A stretch of DNA of 64,000 nt, from assembly GCF_003182195.1 (NCBI RefSeq), contig NZ_QGTM01000007.1:1-64000 (forward strand), given 5' to 3'. The notes beneath the pieces are model-generated. The model saw only the letters and a list, made by a program, of their open reading frames with translations, made no database searches and was not told the DNA's origin. Positions 39,313 through 51,396 of the stretch are shown piece by piece (position 1 is the first letter of the stretch; the number at the start of each line of letters is the position of its first letter). Position numbers and translations under genes: made by a program. This DNA comes from Halomonas sp. A11-A. Lineage in GTDB: Bacteria > Pseudomonadota > Gammaproteobacteria > Pseudomonadales > Halomonadaceae.

Positions 39313-39879
39313 ATGGCGAACTATTCTACCAACGAATTCAAGGGCGGTCTGAAGGTGATGCTGGATGGCGATCCCTGTGCGATCGTCGAGAACGAGTTCG
39401 TGAAGCCGGGCAAGGGGCAGGCGTTCAACCGCGTCAAGCTGCGCAACCTGATCACCGGTCGCGTCTGGGAGCGCACCTTCAAGTCCGGCGAATCCCTCGA
39501 GGGCGCCGACGTCATGGACCTCGACATGGAGTACCTCTACACCGACGGTGAGATGTGGCACTTCATGAAGACCGACGGCTCCTTCGAGCAGTACGCGGTG
39601 GAGAAGAAGGCCCTGGGCGACACCATCAAGTGGCTTAAGGAGCAGGTGGTCTACACCGTGACCCTGTGGAACGACAACGCCATCAGCGTGACCCCGCCGA
39701 ACTTCATCGAGCTCGAGGTGGTCGAGACCGATCCTGGCCTCAAGGGCGACACCGCCCAGGGTGGCTCCAAGCCGGCGACCCTCTCCTCCGGTGCCGTGGT
39801 CCGCGTGCCGCTCTTTATCAACCAGGGCGAAGTGCTTAAAGTCGATACGCGCTCCGGCGAATATGTGTCACGCGCCTGA
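39313..39879 (+). CDS. efp: Elongation factor P
   Basis: The 188-aa three-domain EF-P prevents ribosome stalling at polyproline stretches. The modification loop reads [17 protein letters not shown]; Lys34 in PGKGQ is the residue lysylated by EpmA with the help of EpmB. Both enzymes are encoded on either side of it. A clear terminator lies 20 bases after the stop. Start ATG 39313 has GAGAAG upstream. Confidence 0.97.
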   Translation: MANYSTNEFKGGLKVMLDGDPCAIVENEFVKPGKGQAFNRVKLRNLITGRVWERTFKSGESLEGADVMDLDMEYLYTDGEMWHFMKTDGSFEQYAVEKKALGDTIKWLKEQVVYTVTLWNDNAISVTPPNFIELEVVETDPGLKGDTAQGGSKPATLSSGAVVRVPLFINQGEVLKVDTRSGEYVSRA

Positions 39880-39898
39880 CCGGGTGCCTAGCTGTTTC

Positions 39899-39929
39899 AA
39901 CGCCGAGTCCTGTTGGGCTCGGCGTTTTC
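39899..39929 (+). terminator. Terminator after efp
   Basis: A 9-bp stem (aacgccgag with ctcggcgtt) with a 10-nt loop ends in tttt. It separates the highly expressed efp from epmA, whose start lies only 14 bases beyond. Confidence 0.88.
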
Positions 39930-39942
39930 GATGGTGACGACC

Positions 39943-40944
39943 ATGCAAGAGATCGATTGGCAGCCCACTGCCACCATGGCGACCCTGCGCGAGCGGGCGC
40001 GGCTGCTGGCTGAGGTGAGGGCCTTCTTCGCCGAGCGCGACGTGCTGGAGGTGGAGACGCCGGTACTGGGCCACGGCGGCAGCACCGACCTGCACCTGGC
40101 CTCGCTCTCGGCCCGGGCGACCACGCCGGCGGGGCGCGAGCGGCTGTGGCTGCAGACCTCGCCGGAGTTCGCCATGAAGCGGCTGCTGGCAGCGGGCGCC
40201 GGGCCGATCTTCCAGCTGGCGCGCTGCTTTCGCGACGGTGAGGTGGGGCGGCGCCACAACCTTGAGTTCACCATGCTGGAGTGGTACCGCCCTGGCCTTA
40301 CCCTCGACGAGCTGATCGAGGAGACGGCCGCACTTGTGAGCCGAGTGCTGGGTCGGGGGCCGGCGAGTGAGGCGGGGGGCGATGCAGTGCCGCTGCGCCG
40401 TCGCCGCTACCGGACACTGTTTCGCGAGGCGCTTGCCATCGACCCCTTCACCGCCCCCCTGGCCGAGCTGCGCCGGCTGGCCGCCGACAAGGGCGGACTG
40501 GCCATGGACAACGCCCCCCGCGACGACTGCCTCGACCTGCTGATGAGTCTCGTGATCGAGCCGGGGCTGGGCCGCGAGGGCATCGAGGTGGTGGTGGACT
40601 ACCCGGCCAGCCAGGCGGCGCTGGCCCGACGCCACCGCGATCCGGAGGACGGGGAGTGGGTGGCCTCGCGCTTCGAGCTCTACCTCGAGGGGCTGGAGCT
40701 CGCCAACGGCTACGACGAGCTGACCGACGCCGCCGAGCAGGCGGCGCGCTTCGATGAGGACAACGCCGCACGGCGGGCGGCGGGGCTGCCGGAGGTGGAC
40801 ATCGACCGGCGCCTGGTGGCGGCGCTTGCCCATGGCATGCCTGAGGGGAGCGGGGTGGCCCTGGGTATCGACCGGCTGATTCAGCTGGCGCTGGGCCGTG
40901 ACAGCGTGGCGGAGGTAATGGCCTTCGCCACGCCGCGCTGCTAG
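39943..40944 (+). CDS. epmA: EF-P lysine ligase EpmA (GenX/PoxA)
   Basis: This 333-aa class II lysyl-tRNA-synthetase-like enzyme lacks the anticodon-binding domain and attaches (R)-beta-lysine to EF-P Lys34. Class II motifs are LEVETPVLGHGGSTDLHLAS, FQLARCFRDGEVGRRHNLEF (motif 2) and PEGSGVALGIDRLIQLALG (motif 3). Start ATGs at 39931 and 39943 are both possible; MQEIDW is the more typical N-terminus. No epmC hydroxylase gene is seen near it. Confidence 0.92.
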   Translation: MQEIDWQPTATMATLRERARLLAEVRAFFAERDVLEVETPVLGHGGSTDLHLASLSARATTPAGRERLWLQTSPEFAMKRLLAAGAGPIFQLARCFRDGEVGRRHNLEFTMLEWYRPGLTLDELIEETAALVSRVLGRGPASEAGGDAVPLRRRRYRTLFREALAIDPFTAPLAELRRLAADKGGLAMDNAPRDDCLDLLMSLVIEPGLGREGIEVVVDYPASQAALARRHRDPEDGEWVASRFELYLEGLELANGYDELTDAAEQAARFDEDNAARRAAGLPEVDIDRRLVAALAHGMPEGSGVALGIDRLIQLALGRDSVAEVMAFATPRC

Positions 40945-40981
40945 CAAGATTCCCAGGCGGCGTGGATCTGCACCGCTCGGG

Positions 40982-41085
40982 GCTGATCCGTCGACAGCCC
41001 TACGAGGGGGCGCTGTGAATACCTCCCTGTACGCTACCGACGCCCTCCCTGGCGTAGGACCCCCTCTTCGGCCTGTCCCCGGCGC
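40982..41085 (-). repeat. 104-bp structured intergenic element, copy 4 (after psd)
   Basis: The copy reads on the minus strand, starting 6 bases after the psd stop, between convergent epmA and psd. It is the most diverged copy. Stem bases gaggggg/ccccctc remain paired, and hairpin 1 is acgcc...ggcgt. Confidence 0.88.
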
Positions 41086-41091
41086 CCCTCG

Positions 41092-41943
41092 CTATGAGGA
41101 GGGGAACGCCCCCAGCGATTGCCCCATCTGCACCTTGGCGCCGGGCTCGAGGCCGTCGGCGAAGGCCACCGGCTCACTGAGCGCCATTACTACCGTGGAG
41201 CCGAGCTTGAAGCGGCCCATCTCCGCGCCGCGTTCCAGGTGCACCGGGGTATCGAAGCGGATGCGCTGCACGCCGCCGCGGGGCAGTGGGGTGATCTGCC
41301 CGGCCCATACCGTCTCGATGGCAGCGACGATCATCGCTCCCACCAGCACCAGCGCCATGGGCCCGTGTTCGGTGTCGAAGTGGCACACCAGCCGCTCGTT
41401 GCGGGCGAAGAGGTTGGGCACGTGCTCGGTGGTGGCGGCATTGACCGAGAAGAGCCGCCCCGGCACGTAGACCATCTCGGTCAGGGTGCCGGCCACGGGC
41501 ATGTGCACCCGGTGGTAGTCGCTGGGGGAGAGGTAGACGGTGGCGAAGCTGCCGCCCAGATAGCGGCGCGCGGCCTCGCCGTCGCCGCCCAGCAGGTCCA
41601 TGGCCGAGAAGCGGTGGCCCTTGGCCTGGAGCAGCTGGCCGGCCGTGAGCGGGCCGAACTGGGAGAGCCTGCCGTCGGCGGGGCTCAGTACCCCCTCGCC
41701 GAGGGGGCGAGCGTCGGCCTTCAGCTCCCGGGTGAAGAAGTCGTTGAAGGTGGCATAAGCCGTCGGGTCGGGGTTGGCCGCCTCGCTCATGTCGACCTTG
41801 AACTGGCGGATGAAGCGCCGCACCAGGGCGTTCTTCAGCCAGGGGGTGCGGCAGTCGGCGAGGCGCCCCACCAGTCGCGAGAGCAAGTGGTGGGGCAGCG
41901 GGTACTGGATCAGGGCAAAGAGCCGGGAGAGTGACAAGGGCAT
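41092..41943 (-). CDS. psd: Phosphatidylserine decarboxylase
   Basis: A 283-aa proenzyme that makes phosphatidylethanolamine. Self-cleavage at LGST (in [15 protein letters not shown], near residue 250) would give the pyruvoyl alpha subunit. [26 protein letters not shown] and [18 protein letters not shown] are conserved catalytic segments. The N-terminus is hydrophobic and membrane-associated. The upstream sulfurtransferase gene is 21 bp away on the same strand, so they may be co-transcribed. Confidence 0.95.
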   Translation of the reverse strand: MPLSLSRLFALIQYPLPHHLLSRLVGRLADCRTPWLKNALVRRFIRQFKVDMSEAANPDPTAYATFNDFFTRELKADARPLGEGVLSPADGRLSQFGPLTAGQLLQAKGHRFSAMDLLGGDGEAARRYLGGSFATVYLSPSDYHRVHMPVAGTLTEMVYVPGRLFSVNAATTEHVPNLFARNERLVCHFDTEHGPMALVLVGAMIVAAIETVWAGQITPLPRGGVQRIRFDTPVHLERGAEMGRFKLGSTVVMALSEPVAFADGLEPGAKVQMGQSLGAFPSS

Positions 41944-41964
41944 TCCTGTGGCAAGCGTTGAGGG

Positions 41965-42795
41965 TTATTTCTCGATCGGGGTGTCGTCGCGGTTGCCCCA
42001 CTCCTTCCAGGAGCCGGCGTAGCCGCGGATCTTCTCGAAGCCCAGCGCACGGCCCACCAGCCAGGTGAAGCCGCTTCTGTGGTGGCTCTGGCAATGGGTG
42101 GCGACCTCCATGTCCGGGGTCAGGCCCAGCGCCTCCAGCTCGGTGACGAGCTCGGCGTAGTCGCGGATGCGCAGGCCGCGTTCCGGGTCCATGGCGCGGG
42201 TCCACTCCATGTTCACCGCGCCGGGGATATGGCCCAGCTGCCGGTTATCGCCCTTCTCGCCGCGGTACTCCTCGGGCGAACGGGCGTCCCAGATGGCGAA
42301 GCCCTTCTCGCCGAGGCGCTCGACGAGTTCGACGCGGTCGATGACCACCTCGGGGTGGAGGATCTCCGCCTCGTAGGCGCTGGGGGTGGGGGCATGGGGC
42401 GCGGTCTCCACCGGGAGGCTATCCTGGCGCCAGGCATGGATGCCGCCGTTGAGGTAGGAGTAGCGGGTGTGGCCGATCAGCTCCAGGGTCCACAGCAGCC
42501 TGCCGGCCCAGCCGCCGCCCTCGTCGTCGTAGGCCACCACGTGGGTGTCGCGGGTCAGGCCCAGTTCGCTGAACAGTGCGGAGAGCTGCGCAACGGTGGG
42601 TTCCAGGCAGGGGACCTCGCCCGAGCCGCGCATCAGGCGCGCCTTGTCGAGGAAGATGGCGCCGGGCACATGGCCCTCGGCGTAGCTCTCGGCCTTGAGC
42701 GGCACGTCGATGATCAGCAGCGACGGCTCGTCCAGGTGCTCGGCGAGCCGCTCGGGCTCGATGATCAGCGGCAGCAGGTTGGCTTCGGAACTCAT
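41965..42795 (-). CDS. Two-domain sulfurtransferase (RhdA-type rhodanese)
   Basis: A 276-aa protein with two rhodanese domains. The C-terminal active loop is [12 protein letters not shown] (catalytic Cys near residue 233). That loop is close to the HCQTHHR loop of Azotobacter RhdA and unlike the CG(S)GV(T) loop of SseA-type mercaptopyruvate enzymes. It would transfer sulfane sulfur from thiosulfate or a similar donor; the physiological acceptor is unknown. It is inserted between psd and rsgA, which are neighbours or near-neighbours in E. coli. Confidence 0.88.
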   Translation of the reverse strand: MSSEANLLPLIIEPERLAEHLDEPSLLIIDVPLKAESYAEGHVPGAIFLDKARLMRGSGEVPCLEPTVAQLSALFSELGLTRDTHVVAYDDEGGGWAGRLLWTLELIGHTRYSYLNGGIHAWRQDSLPVETAPHAPTPSAYEAEILHPEVVIDRVELVERLGEKGFAIWDARSPEEYRGEKGDNRQLGHIPGAVNMEWTRAMDPERGLRIRDYAELVTELEALGLTPDMEVATHCQSHHRSGFTWLVGRALGFEKIRGYAGSWKEWGNRDDTPIEK

Positions 42796-42815
42796 GGCGG
42801 CTCTCCTATTTCCTT

Positions 42816-42856
42816 GTTCTACAAACCCGTTCTACAAACCCGGGGTCTAGAAACCC
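42816..42856. repeat. Short tandem 13-bp repeats between the sulfurtransferase and rsgA
   Basis: gttctacaaaccc occurs twice in tandem (42816-42828 and 42829-42841). A degenerate third copy at 42844-42856 overlaps the rsgA stop codon. No function is apparent. Confidence 0.85.
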
Positions 42857-43884
42857 GATTCGAGCGTGTCGAGGATGCGTCGGTAGCTGGCGAAGCGCTC
42901 GGGATGAATGTCGCCCCGCTCCAGCGCCGCGAGCAGCGCGCATCCGGGCTCCTGGCGGTGGCGGCAGTCGCGGAAGCGGCAGTGCCCCAGCAGGTCGCGG
43001 AACTCGATGAAGCCCTCGGCGACCTGCTGCTCGTCGAGGTGGCCGAGGCCGAACTCGCGGATCCCGGGCGAGTCGATCAGCTCTGCCTCCACGGCGCTCG
43101 GCAGCGTGTAGAGGCGCGCCGTGGTGGTGGTATGGGTGCCCTTGCGACTGTCCTTGGACAGCGCGCCGATGCGCAGTTCCTCGTCGGGCAGCAGGCGGTC
43201 GATCAGAGACGACTTGCCCACGCCGCTCTGGCCCACGAACACCGAGGTGCGCCCGGACAGCCGGTCGTGCAGGGCGTCGAGGCCGTCCTCGCGCTCGGTG
43301 GTGCTGGCCACCACCGGGTAGCCCAGCGCCTCGTAGCGATGCAGCAGCGCCATCAGCTCGCCGCCGCCCTCGGGCAGCAGGTCGATCTTGTTGAGCACCA
43401 GCACCGGGGCGATGCCGGTGGCCTCGGCGGCCACCAGGTAGCGGTCGATCAGGTTGGGGTGGGGCTCGGGCTCCACGGCGAAGACGATCAGGATCTGGTC
43501 GATGTTGGCGGCCACTGGCTTGAGCTGGCCGCGGGCGTCGGGGCGTTCCAGCACGCTGTCCCGCTCGCCGCGGGCCACCACTACGCCCTCCACGATGGCG
43601 CCCTCGGTGTCCTGACGGCCGCGCCAGATCACCCGGTCACCGGTGACCAGGCCCTCCAGGTTGGCGCGCAGGTGGCAGCGCACCGGCTCGCTACCCCCCT
43701 CTGGGCGCACGTCCAGGGTGCGCCCGAAATGGGCCACGACCCGGCCGGGCTGCTCGGGACCGTACTCGCCGGCGGCCAGCTTCTCGCTGTCCTTCTCGTC
43801 GAGCCGGGCGGCCCGGGCGGCCCGTTCGGCCTGGATCTTCTCGATGCGCCAGCGCTGCTGGCGGTTCAACTTGCGTTTGCTCAT
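42847..43884 (-). CDS. rsgA: Ribosome small subunit-dependent GTPase RsgA
   Basis: This 345-aa circularly permuted GTPase acts in late 30S maturation. An N-terminal OB-fold is followed by [11 protein letters not shown] (G4, early), then [18 protein letters not shown] (G1), [11 protein letters not shown] (G3) and the zinc-binding [17 protein letters not shown] region. The order G4-G1-G3 is the hallmark. The basic N-terminus starts [18 protein letters not shown]. It is divergent from orn with 114 bp between starts. Confidence 0.95.
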   Translation of the reverse strand: MSKRKLNRQQRWRIEKIQAERAARAARLDEKDSEKLAAGEYGPEQPGRVVAHFGRTLDVRPEGGSEPVRCHLRANLEGLVTGDRVIWRGRQDTEGAIVEGVVVARGERDSVLERPDARGQLKPVAANIDQILIVFAVEPEPHPNLIDRYLVAAEATGIAPVLVLNKIDLLPEGGGELMALLHRYEALGYPVVASTTEREDGLDALHDRLSGRTSVFVGQSGVGKSSLIDRLLPDEELRIGALSKDSRKGTHTTTTARLYTLPSAVEAELIDSPGIREFGLGHLDEQQVAEGFIEFRDLLGHCRFRDCRHRQEPGCALLAALERGDIHPERFASYRRILDTLESGF

Positions 43885-43998
43885 GGGGGGCCGAAGCTCG
43901 TTACAATGTCGATCATTGTACTCACCCTGGGCGCCCGCTGTCGCGAGCCGCGGTGCCATGCAAGGAACTCACCCAAGGACCTCACCCAAGGAATAGCG

Positions 43999-44592
43999 AT
44001 GAGCCAGCGCAGCGAACCCAAGGATCCGCGCCAGAACCGCTTGGTATGGATCGACCTGGAGATGACCGGGCTCGACCCGGAGAAGGAGCGGATCATCGAG
44101 GTGGCGACCCTGGTCACCGATGCCGAGCTCAACGTCGTGGCCGAGGGCCCGGTGATCGCCGTCAGCCAGCCCAGCGACCTGCTAGAGGCCATGGACGAGT
44201 GGTGCACCAGGACCCACGGCGAGTCGGGGCTGACCGCGCGGGTCAAGGCGAGCACCGTCGACACCGCCGAAGCCGAGCGCCGTACTCTCGAGTTCCTGCG
44301 CGAGCACGTGGCGCCCGGTACCTCGCCCATGTGCGGCAACAGCGTGCATCAGGACCGTCGCTTCATGGAGCGGGAGATGCCCGAGCTGCTGGCCTTCTTC
44401 CACTACCGCAACCTGGACGTCTCGACCCTCAAGGAACTGGCCAGGCGCTGGAACCCCGGCGCCATGGCGGGCTTCCAGAAGCGCAACGTTCACCTGGCCA
44501 TGGATGACATCAAGGAGTCCATCGCCGAGCTTGCCCACTACCGCGAGACCTTCCTGCGCCTGCCGGGCCAGTGGAGCGATGAGGAGGAGTAG
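43999..44592 (+). CDS. orn: Oligoribonuclease
   Basis: A 197-aa DEDDh exonuclease that degrades 2-nt RNAs, including pGpG from c-di-GMP turnover. Catalytic residues lie in [13 protein letters not shown] (DxE, residues 16-28), [11 protein letters not shown] (Asp) and [11 protein letters not shown] (His/Asp). Its ribosome site lies in a 13-bp duplicated stretch (aaggaactcaccc, 43962-43974; aaggacctcaccc, 43975-43987), giving two or three candidate AAGGA sites upstream of the start. Confidence 0.95.
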   Translation: MSQRSEPKDPRQNRLVWIDLEMTGLDPEKERIIEVATLVTDAELNVVAEGPVIAVSQPSDLLEAMDEWCTRTHGESGLTARVKASTVDTAEAERRTLEFLREHVAPGTSPMCGNSVHQDRRFMEREMPELLAFFHYRNLDVSTLKELARRWNPGAMAGFQKRNVHLAMDDIKESIAELAHYRETFLRLPGQWSDEEE

Positions 44593-44593
44593 G

Positions 44594-45688
44594 TCAGCCG
44601 CTGGCGATCAGCGCCCGGCGCTTCTCGCGCTGGCGGGCCAGCGCCCAGCGCACGTGCTCGCGCACCAGGTCGGAGGGGTAGGGCAGCCGCGCCCCGAGGG
44701 CGGCCTCCACCGCCTCGCTCCAGGGCGCGTTGCCCAGCCCCACGGCGAGGTTGCGCAGCCAGCGCTCGTAGCCGATGCGGCGCAGCGGGCTGCCGGCGGT
44801 CTTCTCCAGGAACTCCTCCTCCCCCCAGGCGAAGAGTGCCAGCAGGCTGGCGCGGTCCAGGTCGTGGCGGGGCGCGAAGTCCGGCTCCCGAGTCGTTCGC
44901 GTGAAGCGGGTGAAGGGGCAGACCAGTTGGCAGTCGTCGCAGCCGAACACCCGGTTGCCCATGGCTTTCCGGTAGTGCTCGGGGATAGCGCCGTGGAGCT
45001 CGATGGTGAGGTAGGAGATGCAGGCCCGGGCGTCCACCACCCGGTCAGCGACGATGGCACCGGTGGGGCAGGCGGTGCGGCAGGCGCTGCAGCTGCCGCA
45101 GTGCTCGTCCTCGAAGGGCGGGTCCACCGGCAGCGGCAGGTCGGTGTAGAGCTCCCCCAGGAAGAAGAGCGAGCCGGCCTTCGGGTTGAGCAGCATGGCG
45201 TTCTTGCCGAACCAGCCGAGCCCCGCCTTGCGCGCCAGCGCCCGCTCCATCACCGGGGCGGAGTCCACGAAGGCACGGTAGCCGATGGGGCCCACCTCGG
45301 CCTCGATCCGCTGGGCCAGGGTCGCCAGGCGCTTGCGCATCAGCTTGTGGTAGTCGCGGCCGGTGGCGTAGCGCGACACATAGGCGCGCTCGGGCTGGCC
45401 CAGCACCTTGGCCGTTTCCACCTCGGCGGGCAGGTAGTCCAGCCGCACGCTGATCACCCGGACCGTCCCCGGCTCCAGCTCCGCGGGACGGGTGCGCTTG
45501 GTGCCGTGCTTGGCCATGAAGCCCATCTCGCCGTGGAAGCCGGCATCCAGCCACCGCGCCAGGCGCTCCTCGTCCTCGGCCAGGTCCACGTCGGTGATGC
45601 CGAGCTGCTGAAAGCCGAGCTCGCGGCCCCAGGCCTTGATGCGCTCGGCCAGGGCGGTGAGGTCGGCGGGGCGGGGGGAGTGGCTCAT
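44594..45688 (-). CDS. queG: Epoxyqueuosine reductase QueG
   Basis: A 364-aa cobalamin-dependent enzyme performing the last step of queuosine synthesis in tRNA. Two [4Fe-4S] motifs are present, CGSCSACRTACPTGAI (about residues 198-213) and CDDCQLVCPFT (about 252-262). GRDYHKLMRKRL and FVDSAPVMERALARKAGLGW contain the conserved cofactor and catalytic Asp region. The C-terminal HEAT-like repeat binds tRNA. ATG 45688 (MSHSP) is preferred. It is convergent with orn, 1 bp apart. cobO at 59.2 kb could serve its cobalamin need. Confidence 0.95.
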   Translation of the reverse strand: MSHSPRPADLTALAERIKAWGRELGFQQLGITDVDLAEDEERLARWLDAGFHGEMGFMAKHGTKRTRPAELEPGTVRVISVRLDYLPAEVETAKVLGQPERAYVSRYATGRDYHKLMRKRLATLAQRIEAEVGPIGYRAFVDSAPVMERALARKAGLGWFGKNAMLLNPKAGSLFFLGELYTDLPLPVDPPFEDEHCGSCSACRTACPTGAIVADRVVDARACISYLTIELHGAIPEHYRKAMGNRVFGCDDCQLVCPFTRFTRTTREPDFAPRHDLDRASLLALFAWGEEEFLEKTAGSPLRRIGYERWLRNLAVGLGNAPWSEAVEAALGARLPYPSDLVREHVRWALARQREKRRALIASG

Positions 45689-45786
45689 GATCGCGAAAAT
45701 ACCGGGCAAGTGAGGCCTGGCGATTGGCGCCGGGGCCGGGAAACGACACACTGATGGTAAAGCAACCCCCCGCCAGGAGACACCGG

Positions 45787-47304
45787 ATGTCTGACGAGAC
45801 CCTGCTCCCCCTCTACCGCGCCGAACAGGTGCGCGAGCTCGACCGGCGCACCATCGCCGGCGGTATCGCCGGCTTCGCCCTGATGCAGCGGGCCTCGGCC
45901 GCCGCCTGGCAGCTGCTGCGCGAGCGCTGGCCCGGCGTGCGTCGGCTCACGGTGCTGTGCGGTGCCGGCAACAACGGCGGCGATGGCCATGTGCTCGCGG
46001 CCCTGGCCGCCGCCGAGGGCCTGGCCGTGCAGCGTATCCTGCTCAAGGGCGTCGATGAGCTCACAGGCGACGCCCGGCTGGCCGCCGACATGGCCACGGC
46101 GGCCGGCGTGGGCGCCGAGCCGTGGCGCGCCGGCATGGCGCTGGAGGGGGAGCTGGTGGTGGATGCGCTGCTCGGCACCGGGCTCACCGGGGAGGTGCGC
46201 GGCGCCTTCCGGGAAGCCATCGCCGCCATCAATGCCTCGGGCCGGCCGGTGTACGCCGTCGATATCCCTTCCGGGCTGCATGCCGACACCGGCGCGGTGC
46301 TGGGGGAGGCGGTGCGTGCCACCGCGACGGTCACCTTCATCGGCGACAAGCTGGGGCTCCACACCGGGGCGGCGGCGGATCACGTCGGCGAACACCATTT
46401 TCGCGCGCTGGGCGTGGATGCCGGGGCCGAGGAGGACCTGGTGCCGGCGGCATGGCGGCTGGAGGAAGCGCTGATCCGGGCCTGGCTGCCGCCGCGGCGG
46501 CGGACCGCCCACAAGGGCGACTGCGGCCATGTGCTGATCCTGGGCGGCGCGCCGGGCTTCGGCGGGGCGGCGCTGCTCGCCGCCGAGGCGAGCGCCCGGC
46601 TGGGGGCCGGCAAGGTGAGCCTGGCCACCGCGCCCGAGCACGTTACGGCAAGCCTGGTTCGCAGCCCCGAGGTGATGGCCCACGGGGTGCGCGGGGCCGG
46701 CGATCTCGGCGAGCTGCCTCGCCAGGCCGACGCGCTGGTGGTGGGCCCGGGCCTGGGGCAGGGCAGCTGGGGCCAGGGCGTGCTGCAGGCGGCGCTGGCG
46801 TCCGGCCGGCCGCTGGTGGTGGATGCCGATGGCCTCAACCTGCTGGCGGCGCGCTTTTCAGGGCACACCCGCGACGATTGGATCCTCACCCCTCACCCCG
46901 GCGAGGCGGCCCGCCTGCTCGGCGGCACGGCTGCCGAGGTGGAGGCAGACCGCCCCGCCGCGGCCCTGGCGCTGCGCGAGCGCTTCGGCGGCGTGGTGGT
47001 GCTCAAGGGGGCCGGTACCCTGGTGGCGGGGCCCGCGGGGCTTGCCGTCTGCCCCTTCGGCAACCCCGGCATGGCCAGCGGCGGGATGGGCGATGCGCTC
47101 TCCGGCATGCTCGGCGCGCTGCTGGCCCAGGGGGTGCCGCTGGAGGCCGCGGCCCGCCTGGGTGTGCTGGTGCATGCCCGGGCCGCGGATCTCGCCGCGG
47201 CGAAGGCCGGGGAGCGTGGTCTGCTGGCCGGTGATCTGGCATCCTATGCGCGAATTCTGGTCAACCCGACGATGGGCGGTGACGATGCTGCTGCGACTCG
47301 ATGA
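45787..47304 (+). CDS. nnr: Bifunctional NAD(P)H-hydrate epimerase/dehydratase
   Basis: The 505-aa fusion repairs damaged NAD(P)H. The N-terminal YjeF_N epimerase carries LCGAGNNGGDGHVLAA (about residues 58-73) and VDALLGTGLTGEVRG. The C-terminal dehydratase, a ribokinase-like fold, has LTPHPGEAARLLG and the catalytic GNPGMASGGMGDALSGMLGALL (about 424-445). It overlaps tsaE by 20 bp; together with queG and amiB this keeps the gammaproteobacterial order. Confidence 0.94.
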   Translation: MSDETLLPLYRAEQVRELDRRTIAGGIAGFALMQRASAAAWQLLRERWPGVRRLTVLCGAGNNGGDGHVLAALAAAEGLAVQRILLKGVDELTGDARLAADMATAAGVGAEPWRAGMALEGELVVDALLGTGLTGEVRGAFREAIAAINASGRPVYAVDIPSGLHADTGAVLGEAVRATATVTFIGDKLGLHTGAAADHVGEHHFRALGVDAGAEEDLVPAAWRLEEALIRAWLPPRRRTAHKGDCGHVLILGGAPGFGGAALLAAEASARLGAGKVSLATAPEHVTASLVRSPEVMAHGVRGAGDLGELPRQADALVVGPGLGQGSWGQGVLQAALASGRPLVVDADGLNLLAARFSGHTRDDWILTPHPGEAARLLGGTAAEVEADRPAAALALRERFGGVVVLKGAGTLVAGPAGLAVCPFGNPGMASGGMGDALSGMLGALLAQGVPLEAAARLGVLVHARAADLAAAKAGERGLLAGDLASYARILVNPTMGGDDAAATR

Positions 47305-47803
47305 TGAAGCGCGCCAGGTGAGCCTGGGCGAGTGCCTGGGGCGGGCCCTGGAGGGGCGTGGCCTGGTCTATCTCGAGGGGGAGCTGGGCGCCGGCAAGAC
47401 CACCCTGGCCCGCGGCGTGCTGCGGGCCTATGGCCACCGTGGCGCCGTGAAGAGCCCCACCTATACCCTGGTGGAGCCCTATGAGCTGGACGGGGTGCGG
47501 GTCCACCATTTCGACCTCTATCGGCTGGGTGACCCCGAGGAGCTGGAGTTCATTGGGGGGCGCGACCTCTTGGGCGAGGATGTCCTGTGCCTCGTGGAGT
47601 GGCCCGGGCGCGGCGAGGGCTGGCTGCCCGAGCCCGATCTGCGCATCGCCCTGTCGCTGGCCGAGGTGGGCCGGGAGGCTCGGCTCGAGGCCTTCACCGC
47701 GCGGGGCGAGCAGCTGCTGGCCAGGCTGGCGGCCATGCCGGAGCTGGCCGCCAGCCTCCGCAAGGAACCCGATGACGCCAGGGGAGGCGACACCGCACCA
47801 TGA
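47285..47803 (+). CDS. tsaE: tRNA threonylcarbamoyladenosine synthesis ATPase TsaE
   Basis: A 172-aa ATPase that supports the TsaBD complex in making t6A37. Walker A is YLEGELGAGKTTLARGVL (about residues 29-46). KSPTYTLVEPYE and HFDLYRLGDPEELEFIG are diagnostic, as is LVEWPGRGEGWLP. The start lies inside the nnr reading frame and the stop overlaps amiB by 4 bp, indicating coupled translation through all three genes. Confidence 0.94.
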   Translation: MLLRLDDEARQVSLGECLGRALEGRGLVYLEGELGAGKTTLARGVLRAYGHRGAVKSPTYTLVEPYELDGVRVHHFDLYRLGDPEELEFIGGRDLLGEDVLCLVEWPGRGEGWLPEPDLRIALSLAEVGREARLEAFTARGEQLLARLAAMPELAASLRKEPDDARGGDTAP

Positions 47804-49245
47804 GCAAGTGGCTACTTCGCGGCCTGCTGGCCGCTACCCTGCTGTGGCTTCCCCTGGCAGGCCTCAAGGCCGCCGAGGTGGAGAACGTGCGCCTGTGGGC
47901 GGCGCCGGACCATGCCCGCCTGGTGTTCGACCTCGCCTCGCCGACCCAGGCCAATATCTTCGCGCTCGACAACCCGCGGCGCCTGGTGATCGACCTCGAC
48001 GACAGCCGCATGGCCGCCGACCTGGCCGGCATCGACCTCGCCGGCAGCGCCATCAGCCGCATTCGCAGCGGTACGCGCGACGGCAACGGCCTGCGCGTGG
48101 TGCTGGAGCTCGAGCGCGACGTGGAGCCCCGCCACTTCACCCTGGCGCCCAATGACCAGTATGGCCACCGCCTGGTGGTGGATCTCGAGTACCCCGGCGA
48201 GAGCGCCGTGCAGGACCCCATCGACCCCATCGAGGCGATGATCCGCGAGCAGGAGATCGCCACCAACCGCGCCCGCGCCGAATCGAGCGGTGCCCCGGCC
48301 CAGGTGAGCCCGGAGCCGGCGGTGGCCCTGCAGCAGGCCCAGCCCCATCCCCGGCGCGATATCATCATCGCCATCGACCCCGGCCACGGCGGCGAGGATC
48401 CCGGGGCCATCGGCCCCGGCGGCACCCGTGAGAAGGACGTGGTGATGCAGATCTCGCGGCGCCTGCAGCGGCTGGTGGACGAGGCGGAGGGGTTCCGGGC
48501 GGTGATGATCCGCGACGGTGACTACTACATCGGCCTGCGCCAGCGCACCCAGATCGCCCGGGACCAGAAGGCCGACTTCTTCGTCTCCATCCACGCCGAC
48601 GCCTTCACCAGCCCCCGTCCCCAGGGCAGCTCGGTCTATGCACTCTCCCAGCGTGGCGCCACCTCGGAGACCGCCCAGTGGCTGGCGGCCAGCGAGAACC
48701 GCGCCGACCTGATCGGCGGCGTCGACGGCAACCTCTCCCTCAAGGACAAGGACGAGGTGCTGCGCGGCGTGCTGCTCGACCTGACCATGACCGCCACCCT
48801 CAACGACTCGCTCTCCATCGGCGGCCAGGTGCTCGACCAGCTGGGCCGGGTCAACCGCCTGCATCGCAACCGGGTGGAGCAGGCCGGCTTCATGGTGCTG
48901 AAGTCGCCGGATATCCCGTCGCTACTGATCGAGACCGGCTTCATCTCCAACCCGGACGAGGAGCGCCGGCTGCGCGATCCGAACCATCAGCAGGGCCTGG
49001 CCCGGGCAATCTTCGCGGGCCTGCAGGATCACTTCCGGCGCAACCCGCCGCCGGCCAGCCTGCTGGCCTGGCAGCGCGACAACAACCGCACCACCGGCGG
49101 CAACGAGTACCGCATCCAACCCGGCGATACGCTCTCGCAGATCGCCGCCCGGCACAACGTCTCCACGGATCGGCTCAAGCAGGCCAACGAGCTCAATGGC
49201 GACGTGATCCGTGTGGGACAGGTACTGCGCATCCCGCGCTCCTGA
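47800..49245 (+). CDS. amiB: N-acetylmuramoyl-L-alanine amidase AmiB with LysM
   Basis: A 481-aa periplasmic amidase that splits septal peptidoglycan. Order: signal peptide ([20 protein letters not shown]), AMIN domain (about residues 25-125), Amidase_3 (about 185-415) with [18 protein letters not shown], the zinc His and Glu in [17 protein letters not shown] and [10 protein letters not shown], then a C-terminal LysM ([19 protein letters not shown]). Activation normally needs an EnvC-type LytM protein, not seen here. It runs straight into mutL after 20 bp. Confidence 0.95.
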   Translation: MSKWLLRGLLAATLLWLPLAGLKAAEVENVRLWAAPDHARLVFDLASPTQANIFALDNPRRLVIDLDDSRMAADLAGIDLAGSAISRIRSGTRDGNGLRVVLELERDVEPRHFTLAPNDQYGHRLVVDLEYPGESAVQDPIDPIEAMIREQEIATNRARAESSGAPAQVSPEPAVALQQAQPHPRRDIIIAIDPGHGGEDPGAIGPGGTREKDVVMQISRRLQRLVDEAEGFRAVMIRDGDYYIGLRQRTQIARDQKADFFVSIHADAFTSPRPQGSSVYALSQRGATSETAQWLAASENRADLIGGVDGNLSLKDKDEVLRGVLLDLTMTATLNDSLSIGGQVLDQLGRVNRLHRNRVEQAGFMVLKSPDIPSLLIETGFISNPDEERRLRDPNHQQGLARAIFAGLQDHFRRNPPPASLLAWQRDNNRTTGGNEYRIQPGDTLSQIAARHNVSTDRLKQANELNGDVIRVGQVLRIPRS

Positions 49246-49265
49246 AACGAAGGGCAGGCAGTGAT

Positions 49266-51236
<1,971 letters not shown>

Positions 51237-51265
51237 GTAAACGTTTTCCACCCGCGTGGCGAGAA

Positions 51266-51369
51266 GCGCCGGGGGCAGGCCGAAGAGGAGGTCCTATGCC
51301 AGGGATGGCATCGGTAGCGCCCAGGGATGGGTTCACAGCGCCTCCTCGACGGCCTGACGCCGGATCAGC
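51266..51369 (+). repeat. 104-bp structured intergenic element, copy 5 (after mutL)
   Basis: This copy starts 29 bases after the mutL stop, in the mutL direction. It begins gcgccgggggcagg, pairs gaggagg with cctcctc, and has both ggga-loop hairpins. It lies between mutL and miaA, which in E. coli are adjacent. Confidence 0.9.
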
Positions 51370-51396
51370 TTCTCTTCGCCCAGCTTGAGAGGCCCG

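Noticed and set aside
42079..44592. An 837-codon plus-strand open frame covering rsgA and the sulfurtransferase
   Set aside because: It is the antisense shadow of two clear minus-strand genes; only its last 198 codons (orn) are real.
44594..45749. N-terminal extension of QueG upstream of 45688
   Set aside because: The extra residues (proline-rich) do not fit the family and would overlap the divergent promoter region of nnr.
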